From the NCBI GenBank assembly GCA_023078555.1, contig CM041196.1, forward strand, positions 4,537,658-4,601,657: a DNA stretch of 64,000 nucleotides, in the 5' to 3' direction. The notes under the pieces are model-generated. The model was not told where the DNA came from. It saw only the letters and a list, made by a program, of their open reading frames with translations, and searched no databases. The stretch comes from Ulva prolifera. Lineage: Eukaryota; Chlorophyta; Ulvophyceae; Ulvales; Ulvaceae. Position 1 is the first letter of the stretch; every line of letters begins with the position of its first letter. Of this stretch, positions 11,850 through 22,499 are shown piece after piece. The position numbers were made by a program, and so were the translations under genes.

Positions 11850-13475
11850 CTAGTCAGAGAAGCCTGGGATGATGACTATATCACCTCCCTCCGTGACAGC
11901 ACGTGTTTGCAGGAAAATATTCTCATGCTTCAACTCCTCCGTAGACAAGATGTTGAAGGGGCATGCAGGGACATACAGACAGCTCGGGATCTCTAGGACT
12001 AATTCCTTCACATCACCACCCGTAGTCACATACGAACCTACTTTGAAACAAATTGTTCCTTCGCCCACGACAGAAATGTCCTCGTCACCGACAGGCTGGA
12101 TGCACGGGATTCTCGATTTCCGCATGCAGACGAATAGCTCAGGATTACGGATCACATGAGCTTGAGATCCAATGTCTATGAGAAAATTGCACAGCTCGCC
12201 CAGGCGGGCAACATCAACCATGCTGAATCCGTCACCTGGAAACTCCAGTGCAGCGACGGATGGGCCTCTGCCCCGTCCGCGTCCGCGTCCGCGTCCTCGT
12301 CCGCGGCAGGTGTTGTTGCCGCGAGGCTGAGCTGCCTGCTCAGAGAGGAACTTTCTGACCTCCGGATGGATATCCGGGCAGTCCTTCTGGAGATGGCCTG
12401 TCTTCTTGCACACGTAGCATGTGCGGGTCTCATTTGCAGCGACGGCAGCAACTGCAGGGAGCTGTGGGTGTTGTGGGTTCCTACATCTAGGGCCATGATC
12501 ACGCCCTGCCCCTTGGGGAGGTCCACAGGCATCTAATGCCCGTGCGTGATTCGTGATGGCAGCTATCTGAGTGAGGAAATCACGACCTCCTTGCTCACTA
12601 CGCAATGATACAAATTCCCGACCAAGAGGCTCGAACAGCTTGTTGCTAACCTGGTACTGAGCAGGTTGAGCACCCAAAGCAGTCAGCTGATTGACTAAGG
12701 ACATAATATATGTGCAGTATTCTTCTACCTGCGTGGCTCTATGACCTTTGAGTACAGCACGGGAGAACCTATCCCACAGGGATCTGATCTCTGCCTCTTT
12801 GCTAGGCATGTACTTGGCACGCAGTGCACTCCATACATCCTTAAGGGAGACAAACACACGGACATATTCTAAGTCCTGTGCTGGCAGTGCAAAGCATACA
12901 ACTGCCATTACCTTGTCATGAGTTGCAGTCTCAGGACCAGTAGGCAATTCTGTCAGAAGGTGATGAAGGCCATGGCCTTTGAGCCACAGCTCAACACGAA
13001 ACTCAAACGTTGAGAATCGTTCACCTTTACTAAAATCCCACTGTGGGGACTTCCCTTTGTCAATCGCGGGCTCACGGAAGTTCATAGATCTCATTGCGTC
13101 AACTATGGCATTAGCATCAACTAAGTTCGCATTCAGATGACTATTACCTGAGTCATCAGCTTCAGCCTGGGCCGTAGCACGCAGAGCTTCCGCCTCAGCC
13201 TCGGCAGCTTCACGAGCCTGTTCCCCGCGCGCTAGAGCAGCACGAACATTGCTTGCTTCAACCCGAGCTTGCTCCGCCGTAGCGTTAGCAGCTTCAAGCT
13301 GAGAGGCAGCTTGTGCAGCTTGTGCACGTCTAGTACCAGCGGCTGGCCCGTCAGCACGGCTAGTAGTGGGAACGCCACCAGGTGCATCGCCCAAAGCATG
13401 CAAGAGAGCAGCTTGCCTCTCAGCTTCGGCCGTAGCCTCAGCTTCAAGAGCAGCTTCCTCTTCTGGTGATGACAT
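11850..13475 (-). mobile_element. Copia fossil: gag with zinc knuckle, and protease-like end
   Basis: The 541-residue frame opens with an Ala/Glu-rich coiled-coil-like segment. It contains a UBN2/gag-type helical region (W-D-F-S-K-G-E-R-F-S-T-F), a CCHC zinc knuckle (C-Y-V-C-K-K-T-G-H-L-Q-K-D-C), an Arg/Gly run, and an aspartic-protease-like stretch F-L-I-D-I-G-S-Q-A-H-V-I near its end. Part of the fossil element. Confidence 0.85.
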
Positions 13476-13730
13476 GGTCTACCTGCAGCGAGCGATCTCT
13501 TCTCTCGCGCGGGCAGCTTCGTCGGCCGGCCCGTGGACCGTCACGACTAATCTAATGTAAACCGCAGCCACACAGCTCGCAATCAAACATGCGAATTACT
13601 ACTGTTGACTATCATGCGGTTGATCTGGTCATATGACTACGCACTAAAGCAGCGCAGATGCCTTTGGGCATGTGCGGTCATATGACACACCACTATTACG
13701 CACAACGAATGCAATCGCGCAAACGTTCAT

Positions 13731-13738
13731 CGATACCA
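13731..13738 (-). mobile_element. Primer-binding site of the Copia fossil
   Basis: Directly inside the LTR, the minus strand reads TGGTATCG, the usual start of a site complementary to the 3' end of initiator Met-tRNA in Copia elements. It fixes the LTR boundary at 13739. Confidence 0.7.
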
Positions 13739-14050
13739 TGTTATAAGCAAGGACCTATGCGCAGCATTCATCAAGCTAGCTAGTGGGCTGCAGAGCCGTT
13801 ACCTGTGGAGCACTCAGGTCGTACGTCGGCAATGCACAGATCAGGGGATGTACTGTAATGCTGTGAGGCAATACAGGAACCACGTAAGACTGTAAGAGAA
13901 TGGTTACAGTAGACTTGGAGGCACATGACTATATGCCACCGATCAATCAAGTCTACAGCGGTCACAATCACAGTGACCGCACACAATCCTCACATGGATT
14001 GTGCTGGATTATGCTCATGCATATGATCATGCATATGTCCTAACATAACA
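13739..14050 (-). repeat. LTR of the Copia fossil (312 bp)
   Basis: On the minus strand it begins TGTTATGTTAGG and ends CTTATAACA, giving TG...CA ends with short terminal inverted repeats (TGTTAT / ATAACA). It borders the primer-binding site. The five bases outside it (GGAGT, 14051-14055) would be one half of a target duplication, but the other half is not visible. Confidence 0.8.
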
Positions 14051-15154
14051 GGAGTTGGGCCCGTGGCCACCACACTCATGTGCGTACTTGCACGTCATGC
14101 ATTGTGTCCTAGGATGGACCTCATTTATGACATGGAGTCACAGGGGCGGGTGCCAACCTGTCGCCACTGTCTGGCCATATGGCTTCAGGCTGTGCAGCAG
14201 CCACATGTCGTTGCCCCTTTGCACCGCCCCCCAATGAAGTTGCCGCAGCTGATTTGGCCTGTATACGTAGCTATAGCTACGGATTTGGCCTGTATACGTA
14301 GCTGGGACGTCCTTGCATGCATGGCCATGTCGCGCAGAGATGTTTGCGGTGGCTTAGACGTGCCACGCAAAGCCGTCATTGCGGGACCGGCGCACATGCT
14401 GCAGGGGAGCAGCTCTGCGCATGCTGAGCTTGCTGTGTACACGTGCACGCCATGGCGTGAGCTTCACGAGGGCATTGGGTACCCAAAACGTGCGGGGCTG
14501 GGGTCCACCTCACCTGTTGCGCCCGGCGGTGGCCGGGCGTCTTTGTATACAATCGTTGCATCGGGCCACCGCGGCCGCGCCTGCGGCGTGTGAGGTGCGC
14601 ACACGCGCGCAGATCAGCTCAACCTTGACAGCCTGAATTTCTGATAACTGAGGTTCTGATAACGATCCACCACATGCATGTGCGGCTGCAATTGCAACAC
14701 GTGTGAGGTGCTATCGAGGCATGCATGTGTGGACCGATGCATGTCTGTGGGAGTACGTGTTTGCGGCGTGCTGGTGTGCGCGGGTGTTAGCAGGCTGCCG
14801 CAGCTGGCCGAGAATTCGTGATGCCCGCGCAAACTCGGCCCGTGTCGAGATTGATGCATCAGATTGATGCATATGGGACCTGCGCACCGATCAGGACTGT
14901 GTCGCTCACACGTGCGATCGCCTGCCTGCATTCTGGTGGTCCGGCACAGATATCGGTCGTGTGATTATGGTAGGTGTGCTTGACAAGGCTGCGACTGTCT
15001 TGCTTTGTGCCGCTTGCATGCTGCGCAGCACCGGTACCGTGCATCCCGTCAACGTGGCTTGCCATTGTGACTCGACTTCTCTTCCTCGCCTAATCGAAAC
15101 AACCCAAAGTACTGGCTTCTTCATAGATATATACATGATGCAAAGCTGATCGAG
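14051..15154. other. Upstream DNA of family 3 copy 1
   Basis: It holds a 22 bp direct repeat (14251-14272 and 14282-14303) bracketing a perfect 16 bp palindrome CGTAGCTATAGCTACG at 14266-14281. Further right it has a block shared with the other family 3 upstream regions (CCCGCGCAAACTCGGCC at 14824-14840). A TATA-like AGATATATAC lies at 15125-15134, about 25 bases before the first ATG. No gene seen. Confidence 0.5.
14821..14840 (+). promoter_or_regulatory. Conserved upstream element of family 3, copy 1
   Basis: ATGCCCGCGCAAACTCGGCC matches the CTGCCCTCGCAAACTCGGC block lying about 300-350 bases before the start codon in the other three copies (19593, 24081, 27847). It is the best-preserved upstream block in a region otherwise diverged. 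Confidence 0.4.
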
Positions 15155-17367
15155 ATGTCAGAAGGCGACCGGAGCATGCGCAGACCAGCGCTTGCCGTGC
15201 GTGACATCGAGGTCTCGTCAGTCCTGGACAGGCTGAAAGTTGCCATTAGATTGACCAGCTTCGAGCACTTGGTAGTCAGGATTACGGACCTGGAATCGTC
15301 AGCGGAAGGTGCGACATGCCGGAGAGGCGCCTCACCGATCATGCTTGTGTGCCGATGCGATATTTGCAGGCACTCATAAGCACCATCATGTTGCTATCCA
15401 TTGCCAGCTAGAATTTATGCCTCCTGTCCGGATGATCGTTCCTGTGAGCGTTCCCTTGTTCAGCAGTGCAGCGTGTGTGCCGGATGGGCGCATCAGATCG
15501 AGATCACGCAATCGCAGGTGACTCTGCGAAACTGAGTCTGCGTTTCAGCACAGCAGAAGCAGACCAATGCTTCTCAGTGGAATGCGCCTTCGGCGTGCCG
15601 AAGGGGGACATCAGGCGGCTCAGCGTTGGCAACATGTCTGATGGCCGACGGGTTCCGGGCTCTTTGTTCACTACCGCCACTATCACGAGCTCTGCAGGTG
15701 CGGCACTGTGCACGGTGCAAAGCGATGCATCCAGAGTCAGGAAGCTGCTATCTGTGACGTGTGATCTCGCGTTTAGGTTCTGCTAGGCTCAATGGGGGGT
15801 GAACTCCTCACGCACCTCGAGGATCCATGCTAGCTATGCTGGAGTCCTCGTCATGCTGCCCATGTGGGGCAGTCTCACTGCAGTGAGTACCACACTGAGT
15901 ACCAAGTCTCAGTCTCACTGCAGATGACTCACCGTCTTGGAATTTCAGCACGCACATGTATGCACATTCGTGCACATCGCATGGGAACATCAGCTCATGT
16001 AACAGCGCCGTTCCAGCCAGACATTGCCACATCCTCCTTGCCCCCTGCGACGATGCACAGCACCATTTTGAGGCTCTTTCAGCAGCCCACAATGAATCCC
16101 ATTGCTGCATCACAGAACCATCCGAGCTTTGTGCTCGGCGTGCTCATACGGGGCACAGTCCTTCGGGGTGGCTCGGTGTCCAGGCCATCACGGTCCATTC
16201 CTGCTGCCTGTGCATGACATTGTATGCGAACGGCGTGCAGGGGAGGTGCTGTCACAGAGGGAGTCCCTGTTCAGCCAAACAGGTGCCACACCAAGCAAGA
16301 CGGCTATGGCCACCAGCCTGGCCGCCCCAGCACCACTGGGCCCTGCCGCGGCTCCAGTGCCCGCCGCGAGGCGCGGCGGTGAGGCCTCTGTTGCCCCCAG
16401 AGCCGTGGAGGCTGACACGCGGCCCTCGAGCGCCTGTGGCGGCACCTCCTCCCAGGATGGCCCGGCCACGCCCGACGGCGCCGGCGCCGCTGCTGAGGGG
16501 CAGCTGCCGGGCCGGAAACGCATGCGGCAAGGCAGCCCCATCGCATCGCTGCAGTCTGAAGACCATGAGGGCGGCAGCAGGTTTGTGATCGTGTGTCTGA
16601 TGCCCGTACTGTGGCGGCACTGTCTGTCAAAGACGCGAGTGCTCCATGCATGCCAGGCACGGCAGTACTCAACGCTGACAGGTGACACCTCGACCGTGTC
16701 CGATCACTAGGCGTTCAATCTGGAGGAGGCCCGGGTGTGTGTGCAGTGGACGCCTGCTGGAGACAGCGGAGGCACAGTCGCGATTCAGTGTGAGACTTTG
16801 TGCATGCATGCGCGCAGGTCCCGAAGCACGTCTCCATGATGTGCAGCGCGCCTATGTCGCGGTCCACTCTTTGCACGTGTGTCCAACGACAAAGCCGGAG
16901 TGGCCGGTAGCACCGCCAGGGCAACGAGCAAGCACGCCAGCGGCCCGATGTATGCACATACGTGAGGAGATCGTCACCCACGTCGAACCCGCCTGAGCAC
17001 AGCGCCCAACCACAGCATGACATAAAATCACCCAACACGCATCCCTGGCCCTCACGCAAAACTCTTTGCATGTGTGCGCAGGCGGGGAGATGCTGACGTG
17101 GCCCCGGATCTGGCCGAGAAGACATTCACGCTGAGATTCATCGACGGCGACGTCATGCAAGTCCCTTACAAGCCATGCAACATTGCCGGTGCAGTCCGTA
17201 AGATGTACCGCATCATTGATCATGATAAAGGCTGGGGCAACAAAGACTATCGTTTGCTGGAGGATGGAAACGACTTTTATGGTGCTGACAGCTTCGCGAG
17301 CTGCGTGGCGGCGAATCCTGATGGTGGCTTTGTTGTTGATGTGATTTTCAATCAGGCGGGCTGCTAG
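15155..17367 (+). CDS. Family 3 copy 1: ubiquitin-like-domain protein (four exons, 319 aa)
   Basis: Exons: 15155-15308, 15518-15697, 16241-16580, 17082-17367; intron phases 1, 1, 2; the total is divisible by three. Exons 1-2 give a beta-rich region (V-A-I-R-L-T-S-F-E-H-L-V-V-R, then A-K-L-S-L-R-F-S and I-R-R-L-S-V-G-N-M-S-D-G-R). Exon 3 is Ala/Pro/Ser-rich, with a shared core G-G-T-S and P-A-T-P-D-G-A and a basic patch G-R-K-R-M-R-Q like a nuclear localisation signal. Exon 4 resembles a beta-grasp, ubiquitin-like domain: F-T-L-R-F-I-D-G-D, a central helix, D-Y-R-L-L-E-D-G, and V-V-D-V-I-F-N-Q-A-G-C at the very end, where ubiquitin has L-R-G-G. This copy starts at an ATG 12 codons upstream of the start used in copies 2-4, where that position reads TTG. 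Function is unknown; a modifier-like or adaptor role is inference. Confidence 0.72.
16865..17055 (+). repeat. Dispersed repeat inside intron 3 of family 3 copy 1
   Basis: It matches 8650-8840 over its length, including TAGCACCGCCAGGGCAACGA. This makes intron 3 of copy 1 (501 bases) longer than in the sister genes and explains part of the extra length. Confidence 0.45.
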
Positions 17368-17458
17368 AGGCCGACTGCAGCTGTGGCGTCACGGCACAGC
17401 TCCCTTCAGGGCGGCCGCGGCATGCAGGGCGCTTGCACGTGTCGCTGCGGTCACAGCA

Positions 17459-17630
17459 GCTGTTTAATAATTAGTACAGCTTCATATTTCATAGATCTTA
17501 AATGAAATTCACCAAACAACGGTATCAAAACAGAGTGCCATAAACGTTTACTGCGCACACAATAAGTTATTGTATCCCCACTGTAAGTAATTTTACCTAT
17601 TTTTAAAATCCTTTTAAGTCTATAAACAGC
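17459..17630. repeat. AT-rich 172 bp segment with inverted ends, possible MITE
   Basis: In a GC-rich setting this stretch is strikingly AT-rich. It is bounded by GCTGTTTA (17459-17466) and TAAACAGC (17623-17630), a perfect 8 bp inverted repeat. No clear target duplication flanks it. It starts about 90 bases after the stop of family 3 copy 1 and contains a CTGTAAG that could serve as that gene's TGTAA signal (17582-17586). It could be a small DNA transposon, or simply the AT-rich 3' flank of the gene. Confidence 0.35.
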
Positions 17631-19500
17631 ACGGGCGTTATACCTGCGTAGCCGTCTGCATCATGGTCTGCCATGTTCCAATCTGATGGCAGCCCGTCAG
17701 CAGTTGTTTGTTGATGGCCGTACACGGGCAGGCAAGGCCGGCTCCAGCAAGTCCAGGCCGGCCCAGAGACCAGGGCATGGCGGCGAGGCGCATACACAAT
17801 CATCACCGCATGCCACATCCATGCTCGCATCATCAGGCCGGCTGTGCTCGCAGCGGCCTGCGTCATCAGCCATGGGTGCTCTGAAAGATTGATTCAATGG
17901 CTACCACGCTGTGGGGATGTTTGCTGTGCCTTCATGGTTGCTGCCACTCCGGCCGTGTCCTTGTAGCGCACGCCGTGGGGTGCTGTGGAGGACAGAACGC
18001 GCACAAGTGTCCTGTCACCTGCGACATGGGAGTGCATTCTGTGCCCAGGTTCTGAGTCAGCTGCGCACCGATTGGTGGTGTTCCATGCGCACGCACTGCT
18101 AGCGGATCAGCGACCCGCATGCGCACCAGAGGTGCTCTTTGTTCATCACTCTATGCAAGACCAGCTGTCTTCAGTTGCTGCGCTGGTGGTCACGTGGCTG
18201 TGTTGAGGTCAACAGCAGAGTTGCTGTGTCATGGTCAGATGTGGCCACTGCCAACGGTGCACATGCGGGCACCCACGATCCCCCACGTATGCATCTGCCG
18301 TCTGGGATGTGAACACACCTGAGAACCCACTCACGTGCACGGGCGACCGCGGTGGAGCTGCCAGACTGCTTGCTGCTGCGCTGCGTCACCTAAAGTGTCC
18401 TGACAACGGCTGACTGACCGCAGAGGTGAGGCTGAACATGCACGATCGTCGCGACTTGGCAATGTACTGGGGGCTGATGCACTGAGGCGTAGCTCTGTCT
18501 CCATGGCTCGCTCAAGCTTGCGCGGAGCTCACCGCCGCACTCCATCAGCCAGGCTGTGATGCAACAGGCCCAAGGTATGCCTGTAGCATGGAGGAAGGAC
18601 CCCGCCCAGCTGTGCCTTGGGGTTTGTGCGGATGCTGTGGCGTCGCTGTCACTGACCCGCATGTGGACGAGAAAGTCTCAATGCACCGCGGCAGTCGGGG
18701 CTTCACGACGGCGCCGCTGCAGATGCCACACGCAGCGCAAGTAGTAGTACTTGACGCATGCATGGCCGCACCGGCATCGGCGCGCGCGTTTCGGTCCCAC
18801 TCCCGCATGCGACGTGTGGGCGGGTCGGCGCCGCTGCACATGTGGTGGTGAACCTCGATGCGGTCGCTGCCTCTTAGTGGCTTTGTCCTCCCCCCCCACT
18901 AAAAACAACACAATGTGAATTCCCTCTCCGCCCTGCCGCGCAGTGGCCAGCCAATTGCGCTCCGGGGCGCCGCTGATGTCACTCATGGCTATGTACTCAT
19001 GCATGCACGATACCATAGCATGCTGTCAGTTCTAACAAACCCGGCCGTCGAAATCTCGCCGCTCCATGGCCATCTGGCACGACCGGTGGTTCGCCCATCT
19101 TTGCAGCATGCTGCGTGCACACGCGCTTTGCGCGTGGCCGGTCAGTATGAGCATGCATGGCACTGGTGTGGCGAGGGCCTACACGACGCTGTGCTGTGGC
19201 GGAGACGCGTGGTGCGGTGTGGTGCGGTGTCGGGTAGGTGTACATATATGCTGCAGTGCGGCAGCTCTGCTTAAAAAAGGCCTGAACACCGTGGCATTTT
19301 GGGGGAAGAGTGGGTGTGGCCATGCGGGAACCTGCAGCAGCTGCATGCAGTGGTGGCCGAATGATGTTGACTCACGCCACCCTGGCCATGCTCAATTCGT
19401 CGAGCTGTGGTGGATACCATGGTATCTGGCAATGGGCGGCCGTACGTGTGGGGTGCCACGTGCCACGGCACCATACGTGTGCACATGGGCGCGTGCATTT

Positions 19501-19523
19501 GGGGGGGGGGGGGGGGGGGGGGG
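19501..19523 (+). repeat. Poly-G tract of 23 bases
   Basis: An uninterrupted G run about 375 bases upstream of the family 3 copy 2 TATA-like box. Such a tract can form G-quadruplex structure and is prone to length change and sequencing error. Confidence 0.9.
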
Positions 19524-19592
19524 TGAGTACATGCTTGTTGGACTGGGTGTTTGCGCGGGTGTTGGCAGGCCGAAACCTCGCGGTGGGTTGTT

Positions 19593-19611
19593 CTGCCCTC
19601 GCAAACTCGGC
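19593..19611 (+). promoter_or_regulatory. Conserved upstream element of family 3, copy 2
   Basis: CTGCCCTCGCAAACTCGGC, about 290 bases before the start codon; identical in copy 3 (24081-24099) and nearly so in copies 1 and 4. Confidence 0.4.
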
Positions 19612-19830
19612 GCCAACAGAGGTCGATCATGATGACCACTGCGCGCTGTACCGCTTGCTCATGCGATCATCTGCCTTGATGAACAAGCCAAGAGGTGAGC
19701 GTCTCAAAGTGCGCAAGAGGTTTTTGGCAATCTATGACCAGGCTGGGAATGTCGAGCTGTGTGCCGCTGCCTGAAATTGTGACCCGACTTGCCCGCTTTA
19801 CCTGTTGAAAGCGAAGTCATCGCTTGTCAT

Positions 19831-19840
19831 AGATATATAG
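19831..19840 (+). promoter_or_regulatory. TATA-like box of family 3 copy 2
   Basis: AGATATATAG about 60 bases before the ATG at 19898. Copy 1 has AGATATATAC at the same relative place and copy 3 has TATATATAT at 24381-24389, which supports exon 1 being the true first exon. Confidence 0.5.
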
Positions 19841-19897
19841 ATCAGCACATCCTTACTTGACTTGTTTGAAGGGGTCAAGATCAGATCAGCGCTTGCT

Positions 19898-21558
19898 ATG
19901 CACGACGTTCGGATCTCGTCAGACCTGGACGGGCTGACCATTGCTATCAGAGTCACCAGCGCCGATAACTTGACAGTCAGAGCAACGGATGTGGAGTCGT
20001 GTGCGGAAGGTGTGATATGCCTCTCCGATCATGTTTGTATGTCGATGCGATTGTGACAGGCGCTCAATCGCATCAACCGGATGAATGTCGAATGGCTGAA
20101 CATGCTGAGACATCCTATCTAGATGATGCTTGGCGTCAGCACTCCCTTGTCTGCCCGTCTGCAAACACGCCGAAATTTACTTTAGGTCGTAATCACACAA
20201 ATGCAGGTGACTCTGCCAGATTGAAGCTGCGCTTCAGCGTAGATGAAGCGCACCAATGCTTCTCAATACAGTGTGCCTTTAATGTGCCGGGCGGAAAGAT
20301 CACGCGGCTCAGCGTTGGCGACATTGCCGATGGCCGACCTGTGCCAGGCGAGTTGTCCGCAAACGCCACTATCACGAGCTCTACAGGTGCGAGAACTACG
20401 AACGGTGCAACGTTGCGCATAATTCGGTGGAATCTGGATTGTCTGGCGTGTGTAGCGCGTTGTTTCCCGCTGGGCTCAGAGGAGGCACAAACATGGTGTC
20501 ACCTGCGCTCCCGCATGTCTCGCCCATGCAGTGGACTTGAGTCGTGGCCACGTCCTTGCCCCCCGCAACGATGCACAACACGAAATGTAAGGCTTCATTA
20601 GAGCGCAGGATGAATCATTCTGCTGCATCACAACGTCCGCCCGGGCAGTGTGCCTGGCATGCTCACCATGTGGAAGCAGCCTCTGGCAGTCCACCAGGGC
20701 AGCTCTCTAGATCTACGTGGCAGTCATTCATGTCAACGCTGTGCCGTCGTTTACTTGTAAATTTGTCTGTGTTAGGTGTCGTTGGCATATCGGTGAGGTC
20801 AAGTGCTGAGCAGCGAAGCTGGGAGGTACGGTAAGGCTGCTGTTGCTAGAAAAACTCTCGACTCTCAGAGAAAATCAACAAAAGAATAGACACATAGGCC
20901 TGACAGTGTCTACATCCCAGTGATGATGTTGCCGAATGCATGCTCACTGATTTGTCTCTGTGACACTCACTTGGCGGACTGGAACTCAGTTGCAGCGGAT
21001 AGAAGAAGGACTGGCCCCCAACGACATGTCTTTCCCTTTCTTCGCCGTCTGCCAAGCTCCTGTGGAGTCCTCTGCTAGTGGCGTTTTATACGTACCTCTT
21101 GCTCGAGCGGTAGTCTGGCCCCATGCAGTGCCTCGATGCCTGCTGCCCGCGCATCACAGTGTCCCGGCGGCGGCATGCAGGGGAAGTGCTGTCTCAGAGG
21201 CAGGCCGGGGTCGGCCATGCGGCTCCCACGTCGAGCAGGTCGGCCGCCGAGGCCCCTGCTGCCGATGGCGCTGTGGCCAGCGGCCCGCCCCCCGCGGCGC
21301 AAGCGGACCCGATCTCGGCTGCGGTGCCCGCCGAGAGCCACGGAGGCGTGGCTCCTGGGGCCCCCAGAGATGCGGAGGCTGATGCGCGGGCCTCGAGCGC
21401 CTCTGGCGGCACCTCCCAGGCCGCTCCCGCCACGCCCGACGCCGCCGCCGCTGAGGAGCCATTGTCAGGCCTGAAGCGTGCGAGGCGGGAAAGCTCCAAT
21501 CCTTCGCCACAGCCCGAACCGGACGAAGTCGGTGGAAGGTGTGCATGTTTCCCCCCCA

Positions 21559-21590
<32 letters not shown>

Positions 21591-22168
21591 ACGACTGCCC
21601 AGCAAGGCCGTCTGTGAAAGATGCGAGTGTTCCACCCGTGCCGAGTGGGGGCGTCTTGCTACACCCCCCGAAGTGTCAGCCCTACCTGTGTCCAACCTCT
21701 GCACTTTGATTTCGGAGGAGGCTGTTGAATTTGTGAGGGTCACGGACTTGTGGCAGACATATCGATGGCACGGTTGCGATTGAGTGCGTACCATCGTGCG
21801 TGCACATTCACGGGCACCAGAGCTTGTCTCCTCAAGATGGAATACGCACCCGTCCCTTTCCACGCTCTTTTCTTGTGTGCAGGGACGCGGACGCGGTTGT
21901 TGTGCCAGATGCGGAAGAGAAGGTATTGAGGCTGAATTTTATGAACGGCGACAATGTGCGAATCAAGTACGGCCCACGCAAGGTTCCCGCGACAGTCCGG
22001 GGCCTTGAAAACACCATTGGACGCCTCATGGGGTACAGTCCGTGCCAATACCGTTTGATGGTGGGTGGGGAGCACTTGCAGTCTGAACGCAGCATTGAGA
22101 GTTACATGGACGCCAATCCTGATGCCAATGGCAATGTCGATTTGATTCTGAACCAGGTAGGCTGCTAG
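19898..22168 (+). CDS. Family 3 copy 2: ubiquitin-like-domain protein (four exons, 311 aa)
   Basis: Exons: 19898-20009, 20207-20386, 21181-21538, 21883-22168. Frame and phases (1, 1, 2) hold throughout. Exon 1 starts M-H-D-V-R-I-S-S-D-L-D-G and exon 2 reads G-D-S-A-R-L-K-L-R-F-S. Exon 3 ends in a basic patch L-K-R-A-R-R-E-S-S-N-P-S. The last exon is the clearest ubiquitin-like match of the family: V-L-R-L-N-F-M-N-G-D, then Q-Y-R-L-M-V-G-G-E-H-L, S-I-E-S-Y-M-D-A-N-P-D, and V-D-L-I-L-N-Q-V-G-C at the C-terminus. This parallels ubiquitin's Q-R-L-I-F-A-G-K-Q-L, D-Y-N and L-V-L-R-L-R-G-G. Intron 3 contains a 29-base C run just after the donor. The gene is closest to copy 3, including intron sequence, so those two are a recent duplication. 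It is the best reference copy for the family. Confidence 0.75.
21559..21587 (+). repeat. Poly-C tract of 29 bases in intron 3 of family 3 copy 2
   Basis: The run follows a shorter C7 tract (21551-21557) and begins 20 bases after the splice donor at 21539. It is absent from intron 3 of the other copies, so it grew after duplication. Confidence 0.9.
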
Positions 22169-22499
22169 AGGCGGACCAAGGCTGTGGAGTGGGTGGCCTT
22201 GCGCCTACAGAGCAGTCGCAGCACGTGCTGGTCTATGACACCATTTGTGGCACAAGGTCATATCGCTGCAGCTTTAGCAGCTGGCGTTCCTGGAACGTCC
22301 TGTGCTGCTGCGTGTCGCCATGATGTCAGCCATGTGCCAATGACGTGTCTGCGTCAGGCATGGCGCGGGCAGGCATGGCCGTGTTAAAGTTCCTGCACAT
22401 TTCATGCCTCTCCGAGTCCGCCCTTGTAACAGATGCCCTTGTAACATGTGCTGTCGACAACGAAGTGCTCATGGATGCTCCTCCATGGAGCGTCTCTGT

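Larger units (their letters stand above)
9208..14050 (-). mobile_element. Copia (Ty1/copia, Pseudoviridae) LTR retrotransposon fossil
   Basis: The element reads right to left: an LTR at 13739-14050, a primer-binding site beside it, a gag-like frame (11850-13475), a pre-integrase and integrase frame (10074-11726) and a long linker frame (9208-10074). The order protease, then integrase, is that of the Copia group. Reverse transcriptase, RNase H and a second LTR are not seen. It looks broken, with roughly two to four breaks. Age cannot be read from LTR divergence because only one LTR is visible, but the long open frames suggest a fairly recent insertion. Confidence 0.85.
17631..19897. other. Intergenic DNA between family 3 copies 1 and 2
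   Basis: It includes a block (18.99-19.25 kb, starting near GCATGCTGTCAGTTCTAACA) that matches the upstream DNA of copy 3 at 23.56-23.8 kb, a GGTGCGGTGT direct repeat near 19.21 kb and a 23-base G run (19501-19523). It also has the conserved CTGCCCTCGCAAACTCGGC element at 19593-19611 and a TATA-like AGATATATAG (19831-19840) about 60 bases before the ATG of copy 2. A frame 19626-19774 reads similarly in copy 3 but not in copies 1 and 4, so it is not called. Confidence 0.5.

Noticed and set aside
19626-19774. A frame reading L-Y-R-L-L-M-R-S upstream of family 3 copy 2, similar at 24134-24314 before copy 3
   Set aside because: It lies upstream of the TATA-like box, is not open in copies 1 and 4, and has different ends in copies 2 and 3. 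Likely upstream DNA similarity from the recent duplication.
21136-21474. Arg/Pro-rich alternative frame through exon 3 of family 3 (also open in copies 3 and 4)
   Set aside because: The other frame keeps the K-R-A-R patch, the G-G-T-S and P-A-T-P-D motifs and correct phase into the ubiquitin-like exon in all copies. The Arg/Pro frame is a shadow of GC-rich codons.
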